Source: JAWWBG01 sp033721095 (GTDB taxonomy: Bacteria; Actinomycetota; Nitriliruptoria; Nitriliruptorales; Nitriliruptoraceae). From it: a stretch of 10,869 bases of DNA. The DNA is taken from NCBI GenBank assembly GCA_033721095.1, contig JAWWBG010000075.1:1-10869 (forward strand), in the 5' to 3' direction. A program made the position numbers and the translations under genes. Below, piece by piece: positions 6,435 to 10,869 of the stretch. Within the stretch, counting starts at the first letter, position 1, and each line of letters starts with the position of its first letter. The notes below the pieces were generated by a model, which worked only from the letters and a program-made list of their open reading frames with translations, was not told the origin of the DNA and made no database searches.

Positions 6435-7232
6435 CTAGCCGTCGACGTCCGTGAGCTTGCGGGGCGGTCGGGGAAAGAAGGCCGAGGTGCGCGCGACGTA
6501 GGCGGCGTGGCCCTCTCGCTTGCTCTTGCCGGCCATGTTCCGGTCGGTGAGGGCGACACCGGAGACCTTCACGATCAGCACCATCATCAGCGCCGGGCCG
6601 ACCAGGCCCCACCACGCGCCGGCCGCCAGTCCGATGACCCCGATTCCCCACCACATCGTCGCGTCGCCGAAATAGTTGGGATGGCGGGTCCAACGCCAGA
6701 GGCCCGTGTCGAGCACCCTGCCGCGGTTGGCCTCGTCTCCGAGGAACCTCGACAGCTGCCAGTCGCCGACGGCCTCGAAGGTGAAGCCGACCGCCCAGAT
6801 GGCCACGCCGATCACGTCGAGCCACCCGAGGTCGTCCGGGCCGCTGATCGCGATGCCGTACAGCGGCAGCGCCACCAACCAGGCCAGCGCCCCCTGGAGG
6901 ACGAACACCGTGACCAGGGAACGCACGGCGAACGTGTCGGGCCGCTTCGCGCGCATGGCCGCGTAGCGCGGGTCCTCGCCGTCCCCCCAGTTGCGCGCCG
7001 TGATGTAGACGGACAGGCGCAGGCCCCAGACGGTGATGAGGACCGCCGCCAGGAGGATCCGCGAGCCCCCGTCGACCGCGACGGCGTACGTCCACGCCAT
7101 CGCCACGAAACCCAGCCCCCACACGCGATCCACCAGCGACACGTCGCGCTGGACCAGGCTCGCCAACCACGTGACGACCATCACGGCCAGGGCAGCCAGT
7201 CCACCCGCCAGCGCCACCTCGCCATTGCCCAT
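6435..7232 (-). CDS. DUF1295 integral membrane protein (steroid 5-alpha-reductase/ICMT-like fold)
   Basis: The product is 265 aa, strongly hydrophobic, with about six or seven membrane segments (near residues 5-27, 36-54, 58-77, 104-128, 137-156, 194-226). Features seen: NWGDGEDPRY (81-90), FEAVGDWQLSRFL (152-164), the hallmark GLWRWTRHPNYFGD (177-190) and a C-terminal YVARTSAFFPRPPR (245-258). The R-x-P-N-Y-F-G-D segment binds NADPH or S-adenosylmethionine in the wider 5-alpha-reductase/isoprenylcysteine methyltransferase superfamily. The DUF1295 branch has been linked to lipid reduction but its substrate is generally not known. The ATG at 7232 has a purine-rich AAGGCGGG upstream. It is the first gene of the minus-strand block, 13 bp before mec, so it is probably cotranscribed with the cysteine genes, a pairing I cannot explain functionally. 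Confidence 0.92.
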   Translation of the reverse strand: MGNGEVALAGGLAALAVMVVTWLASLVQRDVSLVDRVWGLGFVAMAWTYAVAVDGGSRILLAAVLITVWGLRLSVYITARNWGDGEDPRYAAMRAKRPDTFAVRSLVTVFVLQGALAWLVALPLYGIAISGPDDLGWLDVIGVAIWAVGFTFEAVGDWQLSRFLGDEANRGRVLDTGLWRWTRHPNYFGDATMWWGIGVIGLAAGAWWGLVGPALMMVLIVKVSGVALTDRNMAGKSKREGHAAYVARTSAFFPRPPRKLTDVDG

Positions 7233-7364
7233 CAACCCGCCTTCGACGGTTCGAGTCTGGCACGGCACGGCGCTGTCACGTCGGACGAGCCCCGTCCAAC
7301 CGTGAGACACGAGCGCCCCAGCTGTCTCAGTAGAGTCCGTGGGCCCGGCCGTCAGCGTGGAACG
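7233..7364. promoter_or_regulatory. Divergent promoter region between the minus and plus blocks
   Basis: This is the only head-to-head junction in the window, so promoters for both blocks are expected here. On the plus strand TAGAGT (7331-7336) fits a TAnnnT -10 box, but no matching -35 is evident. On the minus strand nothing clear stands out. A dyad abuts the plus-strand -10 candidate. Promoter identity is inference from gene layout. Confidence 0.45.
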
Positions 7365-8600
7365 ATCATCGACTGGATCACGGATCCGGACAACCTCAAG
7401 TTCCTGTCCATCCCCGTCATCGCGGCCACGATCGCGTGGACGACCAACTGGCTGGGCATCCAGATGGCGTTCTACCCCATCCGTTTCGTCGGCCTCCGCG
7501 AGCCGTGGCTGGGCTGGCAGGGCATCGTGCCGCGGCGAGCCTGGAAGATGGCCACGCTGGCCGTCGACTCGGCCGTCACCAACCTTGCGAGCCTCCGCGA
7601 GCTCGTCGAGATGATGAACCCGGACGAAACGGTCGCCTACCTCGTCGACAAGCTGAAGCCGATGATCCCGGAGGTCGTCACCGAGACGGCCAGGCGCGAG
7701 TACCCCGAGGTCTGGCAGGGGCTGCCCGATCCCGTGAAACAGGCCGTGTACGCCCGCTGCGAAGCGCTGCTGCCGGCCGCTGGGCGCAAGGCCGTCGACG
7801 ACGTGCTGGACAACGTCGACTCGCTGCTCGACGCCCGGTTGATGATGATCGAGGAGATGGCTGGCAACCCCCGCGTCCTCGTCGACACAATGATGGACGC
7901 CGGCCGCAAGGAGTTCTGGTTCCTCATCAACGTCGGCGCGATCTTCGGACTGCTGCTCGGCCTGGTCCAGATGGTCCTCACGATCGGCTTCCCCGACCAC
8001 CAGTGGTGGCTGCTGCCCGCCTTCGGCATCTTCGTGGGCTACTCGACCAACTGGTTGGCGTTCCAGATGATCTTCGTGCCGCCCGACCCCCGAAAGATCG
8101 GGCCGTTCACGCTCCAGGGGTCGATGCTCAAGCGCAAGGAGGAGATCGCCCGCCACTTCGCGGCCGTCGCCGCCCACCAGTTCGCGACCCTGCCCAAGGC
8201 AGTCGAGCGGATGCAGACCGGTCCGAACAAGGATCGCGTCAAGGCCCTCATCCATCGACACGCCAAGCCGCTGGTCGACGAGGCGTTGAGCATCGCGGCG
8301 CCCGCCGCCCGCCTCGCGCTGGGCGGCCGTCGCTACGAGCAGGTCAAGACCGACCTGGCCGTCACGGCCGAGGAGCTGGGCCCATCGCTGGTGACCGACG
8401 AGGAGTTCGTCCAGACGCGCGCGGCGCTCGTGGAGGAGGAGATGTTCCGGCGGCTCTACGGGATGTCGAACGAGGACTTCGTCCAGCTGCTGCGTCCGGT
8501 TGTCGAGGAGGACGAGTGGATCCTCTACACGGTGGGCGGCGCGCTCGGGTTCGCTTCCGGCCTGGCCCAGGTGGCGCTGCTGTTCGGAGGGATCGGATGA
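7302..8600 (+). CDS. DUF445 family membrane protein with duplicated half-domains
   Basis: The frame belongs to the DUF445 (YheB-like) family. The core begins DWITDPDN..LSIPVIAATIAWTTNWL. Numbering from 7365, hydrophobic segments lie near residues 11-26, 185-208, 214-234 and 387-408, with a large polar helical part between. A motif occurs twice: TNWLGIQMAFYP (27-38) and TNWLAFQMIFVP (228-239), each followed by a Gln-Gly pair (52-53, 251-252), suggesting internal duplication. The start is unclear. The only nearby in-frame canonical codon is GTG at 7302 (432 aa), which adds a 21-residue charged lead. Relatives would begin close to the tandem ATC codons at 7365/7368 (411 aa). The family has no established biochemical role; it is probably an inner-membrane protein. 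Its stop overlaps the next gene (ATGA), implying coupled expression. Confidence 0.85.
   Translation: MRHERPSCLSRVRGPGRQRGTIIDWITDPDNLKFLSIPVIAATIAWTTNWLGIQMAFYPIRFVGLREPWLGWQGIVPRRAWKMATLAVDSAVTNLASLRELVEMMNPDETVAYLVDKLKPMIPEVVTETARREYPEVWQGLPDPVKQAVYARCEALLPAAGRKAVDDVLDNVDSLLDARLMMIEEMAGNPRVLVDTMMDAGRKEFWFLINVGAIFGLLLGLVQMVLTIGFPDHQWWLLPAFGIFVGYSTNWLAFQMIFVPPDPRKIGPFTLQGSMLKRKEEIARHFAAVAAHQFATLPKAVERMQTGPNKDRVKALIHRHAKPLVDEALSIAAPAARLALGGRRYEQVKTDLAVTAEELGPSLVTDEEFVQTRAALVEEEMFRRLYGMSNEDFVQLLRPVVEEDEWILYTVGGALGFASGLAQVALLFGGIG
7303..7329. repeat. Inverted repeat TGAGACA-N13-TGTCTCA, operator-like
   Basis: Two perfect 7-bp arms (7303-7309 and 7323-7329) have start points 20 bp apart, about two helical turns, as expected for a site bound by a dimeric repressor or activator. 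The right arm ends one base before the TAGAGT -10 candidate of the plus-strand block. The 13-base loop is GC-rich. A hairpin in mRNA is possible if transcription starts upstream. Function unproven. Confidence 0.4.
8586..8590 (+). promoter_or_regulatory. Ribosome-binding site of the DUF4393 gene
   Basis: GGAGG lies 6 nt before the ATG at 8597, inside the last codons of the DUF445 gene. It is an ideal Shine-Dalgarno and fixes the start at 8597 rather than the in-frame ATG at residue 7. Confidence 0.7.
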
Positions 8601-9340
8601 TCGAGGAGAACGACATGGCCGGTGACGCGCTCCGGGCGACCTTCGAGGTGCTGCGCGTCGGCGCCGAGGTCGGCACCAAGATCGCGACGTTCGGCCTGCG
8701 CTCGTCCGCGCAGCTGACAGGCCGGGTGGTCAGCGGCGTCCGGCGAGGCGACCCGGCCAGCGACGTCCTTGCGGAGGCGCTGGCCGACGTCCGGGTCCAG
8801 GCTCGGAACCTGTTCGGCCTCGCTCCCGAGCCCGCACGACGGGCCCACGAGAAACTCGACGCCGCGACCCTCCGCCGAAAGGGTGAGGAGCTGCTGCGCC
8901 GGTCCGTGGACATCGAGTACGAGGAGCCCTTCCACCCCTCGTACGCCCGGATCCTCGACCTGCTCGCCCCCGACGAGGCGAGGATCCTGCGGTACCTCAC
9001 GCTCAACGGCGCCGAGCCAGCCGTCGACGTTCGCGCCGTCGCACTCGGGGCCCGCGGCGAGATGCTGGCACCGGGCATCAGCCTCATCGGCGAACGTGCC
9101 GGTGTCCGGTTTCCGGATCGCGTACCCGCGTACCTCAACAACCTCTTCCGTCTCGGACTGATCTGGTTCTCCCGCGAGGAGCTGGACGCCAAGCGCTACG
9201 AGATGCTCGAAGCCCAACCACCGGTGCAGGACGCCCTCAAGCAGGCGAAGCGAACCAGGACGGTCCGACGGTCCATCGAGCTGACGCCGTTCGGGCGGGA
9301 CTTCTCGGAGGTCTGCCTGCCGACCGACGACGTCATCTGA
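8597..9340 (+). CDS. DUF4393 / Abi-alpha-like protein
   Basis: The product is 247 aa, with no signal peptide and no strong membrane segment. The N-terminal part (residues 10-100) is helical and charged. The centre carries FHPSYARILDLLAPDEARIL (112-131), which fits the recurring 'HPxF..IL..LsPDEA.IL' hallmark of the DUF4393/Abi-alpha family. The C-terminal part reads as a compact alpha/beta module with YLNNLFRLGLIWFSREEL (179-196) and ends in SIELTPFGRDFSEVCLP (226-242), resembling the family's 'leaf' that often ends in T-x-x-G-x-x-F. Members were named from an abortive-infection protein, but no mechanism is established for most. It overlaps DUF445 by 4 bp and precedes the uracil-DNA glycosylase by 25 bp. 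Family call is from recalled motif similarity; an antiphage role is unproven. Confidence 0.75.
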   Translation: MIEENDMAGDALRATFEVLRVGAEVGTKIATFGLRSSAQLTGRVVSGVRRGDPASDVLAEALADVRVQARNLFGLAPEPARRAHEKLDAATLRRKGEELLRRSVDIEYEEPFHPSYARILDLLAPDEARILRYLTLNGAEPAVDVRAVALGARGEMLAPGISLIGERAGVRFPDRVPAYLNNLFRLGLIWFSREELDAKRYEMLEAQPPVQDALKQAKRTRTVRRSIELTPFGRDFSEVCLPTDDVI

Positions 9341-9341
9341 C

Positions 9342-9354
9342 GTCCGTAACGGAC
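9342..9354. repeat. 13-bp palindrome GTCCGT-A-ACGGAC before the glycosylase gene
   Basis: Two perfect 6-bp arms separated by one base fill half of the 25-bp gap between the DUF4393 stop and the glycosylase start. It could be a regulator site (DNA repair genes are often induced) but matches no operator I can name, and the loop is too short for an RNA hairpin without opening the stem. Confidence 0.35.
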
Positions 9355-9365
9355 AGACCGCGTCG

Positions 9366-10061
9366 ATGGACAGGACGTCGATGGAGCTCGAGTTCACCAG
9401 CCTCCCGCAGGTCGAGGCCGCCGTCGTCGCCTGCCACGCGTGCCCTCGGTTGGTGGCCTGGCGCGAGCAGGTCGCCACCGAGAAACGGGCCAGCTTCCGG
9501 GACTGGGACTACTGGGGCCAGCCGGTCCCCGGATTCGGTGATCCCGATGCCCGCATCGTGACGGTCGGCCTGGCGCCAGCAGCCCACGGCGCCAACCGCA
9601 CGGGCCGCATGTTCACGGGCGACCGGTCCGGGGACTGGCTGTTCGCCAGCCTGTACCGCGTCGGCATCGCGAACCAACCCACGGCCGAGCACGTCGACGA
9701 CGGGCTCGAGCTGACCGGGCTGTGGATGAGCGCGCCGGTCAAGTGCGCGCCGCCGCAGAACAAGCCCACCGTCGAGGAGCGCGACAACTGCCAGCGGTTC
9801 CTCGTCAACGAGCTGGCGCTGCTCGACGCCCGTGTCATCGTCGCGCTGGGCGGGTTCGGGTGGGACGCCGTGCTGCGCGTCCTCGGCTGGGACGGTCGCA
9901 AGCCGAAGTTCGGCCATGCCGCCGAGGCCATGACCGCCAGTGGCCACACGCTGCTTGGTTGCTACCACCCGTCGCAGCACAACACGTTCACGGGCCGGTT
10001 GACCGAGCCCATGACCGACGCCGTGTTCATCCGGGCCAAGGAGCTGGCCGGCCTCAGCTGA
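9366..10061 (+). CDS. udgB: Family 5 uracil-DNA glycosylase (UDGb), iron-sulfur type
   Basis: The product is 231 aa. UDGb enzymes excise uracil, and often hypoxanthine, xanthine or ethenocytosine, from DNA to start base excision repair. Features seen: CHACPRLVAWREQVA with Cys23 and Cys26, YWGQPVPGFGDP (residues 49-60), the active-site motif GLAPAAHGANRTGRMFTGDR (68-87), KCAPPQNKP (126-134, Cys127), a fourth cysteine at 142, and YHPSQHNTFTGRLT (200-213). The four cysteines fit a [4Fe-4S] cluster. The motif-1 Asp/Asn of UDG family 1 is replaced by Ala-His, typical of family 5. The start is ATG at 9366; a second ATG at 9381 has AGGA 5 nt upstream and may be the true start, giving 226 aa. It closes the plus-strand set and converges with the TPR-like gene. 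Confidence 0.95.
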   Translation: MDRTSMELEFTSLPQVEAAVVACHACPRLVAWREQVATEKRASFRDWDYWGQPVPGFGDPDARIVTVGLAPAAHGANRTGRMFTGDRSGDWLFASLYRVGIANQPTAEHVDDGLELTGLWMSAPVKCAPPQNKPTVEERDNCQRFLVNELALLDARVIVALGGFGWDAVLRVLGWDGRKPKFGHAAEAMTASGHTLLGCYHPSQHNTFTGRLTEPMTDAVFIRAKELAGLS

Positions 10062-10067
10062 CGGCCG
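10049..10067. terminator. Dyad at the convergent stops, possible bidirectional terminator
   Basis: CGGCC and GGCCG flank the perfect palindrome TCAGCTGA (10054-10061), with one unpaired C at 10062. The palindrome contains both stop codons, TGA of the glycosylase on plus and TGA of the TPR-like gene on minus. No T-tract follows on either strand, so termination would have to be by the stem alone or Rho. The role is inference. Confidence 0.35.
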
Positions 10068-10869
10068 CCAGCCGTTCCCGGAGCTGGTCGACGAGCTCGA
10101 GATGGCGTTCCATGCCGTCGGCCTCGAATGCGGCCACTGCGGCCTCGAGGAGGCCGGGGACCTGCGCCAGCGCGTCACCACCCTGCTCGAGGTGCAGCCA
10201 CGCGTCCCAGAGGTCGAGCCCGGTCCAGCCCGGTCGCATGCCCAGCTCTTCGGCGGTGGCCCGGGCGGCGGCCATGTCCGCGTGGGCCTGCTCCCACTGC
10301 CCGATGGCCGCGGTGGTCAAGGCGACACCGAGCCGCTGCGGCAGCGTGATCCAGGGCATGATGACGTCACCTGTCGCGAGGACCTCCTGGAGGCCCGGCT
10401 GGAGTCGCGCGAGGGTTTCTCGATCTCCAATCCACGCAAGGGCGAGCGCCAGGTGGTTGAGCAGGCCCCGGCGACCGACGAACGGCACGTCGACGCCCAG
10501 GACGGGCTCGAGGAACTCGCGGTGCAGGCGCAGGACGCTCCCCCGATCACCGCGAATGGCGGCCACCCAGGCGGCCGCGGACGCGCCGATGCCAGCGAAG
10601 GCGCCGGGAACGTCGCTGGCCACGGCCTTGCGCGCCAGCTCGTCAGCCAGTTCCCACTCGCCTGCCAACACGGCGTGGTGTGCCTGGAAGGCCCACGCCT
10701 GGACGATCCACGGAAACCCCTGCTCCGTACAAACGCGCTCGTCCTCGCTGGCGTGGCCCTTGGCCTTGTCGAGATCGCCATCGATGATCGCCAGTGCCGC
10801 AAGCGCCCGATGGACGAGCACGAGCGCGTTGGCGTGGCCGAGCCGCTCGGCCAGGGGCAGCAGCTCACC
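10054..10869 (-). CDS. TPR-like helical repeat protein (C-terminal part, cut by right edge)
   Basis: 271 codons plus stop are present; the frame is open through the right edge, so the start lies outside. The sequence is almost all paired amphipathic helices rich in Ala, Leu, Glu and Trp, for example ALAALAIIDGDLDKAKGHASEDERVC, WAFQAHHAVLAGEWELADELARKAV, LVALTTAAIGQWEQAHADMAAARATAEEL-like units spaced about 35-45 residues, as in TPR or MalT-type superhelices. In actinobacteria such tails commonly end large signalling ATPases or adenylate cyclase-like and LuxR-type regulators, but nothing catalytic is visible here. The last codons AGC-TGA mirror those of the glycosylase gene, and the two convergent genes overlap by 8 bp. 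Precise family unknown. Confidence 0.75.
   Translation of the reverse strand, partial: GELLPLAERLGHANALVLVHRALAALAIIDGDLDKAKGHASEDERVCTEQGFPWIVQAWAFQAHHAVLAGEWELADELARKAVASDVPGAFAGIGASAAAWVAAIRGDRGSVLRLHREFLEPVLGVDVPFVGRRGLLNHLALALAWIGDRETLARLQPGLQEVLATGDVIMPWITLPQRLGVALTTAAIGQWEQAHADMAAARATAEELGMRPGWTGLDLWDAWLHLEQGGDALAQVPGLLEAAVAAFEADGMERHLELVDQLRERLAAVS

Noticed and set aside
6402..7301. Plus-strand extension of the DUF445 frame far upstream, across mec and DUF1295
   Set aside because: The extra ~300 codons are low-complexity Arg/Asp/His-rich sequence antisense to two well-supported minus-strand genes.
7233..8261. Minus-strand extension of DUF1295 upstream of 7232
   Set aside because: It lies opposite the conserved DUF445 gene and lacks any domain; the hydrophobic DUF1295 protein has a proper start at 7232.
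7436..8596. Long plus-strand frame running into the DUF4393 gene from upstream
   Set aside because: It is a +1/+2 shadow of DUF445. The GGAGG and ATGA overlap fix the DUF4393 start at 8597.
9333..10181. A 282-codon minus-strand frame opposite the glycosylase
   Set aside because: The plus strand carries a full UDGb with all motifs; the minus frame shows no family features.
1..10869. CRISPR array, tRNA/rRNA, insertion sequence or prophage remnant
   Set aside because: No regularly spaced repeats, no tRNA-like cloverleaf arms, and no transposase, integrase or phage structural gene were seen. Composition looks even across the window.

Overview
The window comes from a high-GC genome with strongly GC-ending codons and frequent GTG starts. 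Gene order points to an actinobacterium. A left-to-right minus-strand block encodes JAMM protease Mec, sulfur carrier CysO, cysteine synthase CysM, an Rv1339-type metallo-beta-lactamase-fold protein, RNase PH and RdgB. This is the order of the Mycobacterium tuberculosis Rv1334-Rv1341 region, but without the rhomboid (Rv1337) and murI (Rv1338) genes. Divergent details, such as a DUF1295 membrane protein leading the block and a large two-part DUF445 protein, suggest a lineage outside Mycobacteriales. The exact taxon cannot be named from the sequence alone.

Layout. Positions 1-7232 hold ten genes, all on the minus strand. In transcription order they are DUF1295 membrane protein, mec, cysO, cysM, MBL-fold protein, rph, rdgB, ABC exporter, SRPBCC protein and an SDR oxidoreductase cut by the left edge. 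Gaps are mostly 0-83 bp, with two 4-base stop/start overlaps (rph/rdgB and SRPBCC/SDR). Positions 7233 to about 7364 form the only divergent promoter region. It carries a 7-bp inverted repeat next to a possible -10 box. Positions 7302-10061 hold a plus-strand set of three: a DUF445 membrane protein, a translationally coupled DUF4393 (Abi-alpha-like) protein and a family 5 uracil-DNA glycosylase. A TPR-like protein runs in from the right edge on the minus strand and converges on the glycosylase with an 8-bp overlap.

How the genes fit together. Mec, CysO and CysM form a complete thiocarboxylate-dependent cysteine route, apart from the activating adenylyltransferase/sulfurtransferase (MoeZ type), which is not in the window. 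This CysO ends in Gly-Gly-Ala rather than Gly-Gly, so it should need a trimming step before activation, most simply by the neighbouring Mec. RNase PH (tRNA 3' processing) and RdgB (non-canonical purine NTP clean-up) form a common housekeeping pair. The plus-strand trio combines a membrane protein, an abortive-infection-related family and a uracil-DNA repair enzyme. It is the least explained part of the window.

I see no tRNA, rRNA, CRISPR array, insertion sequence, integrase or phage gene. No stretch longer than about 130 bp lacks a gene.
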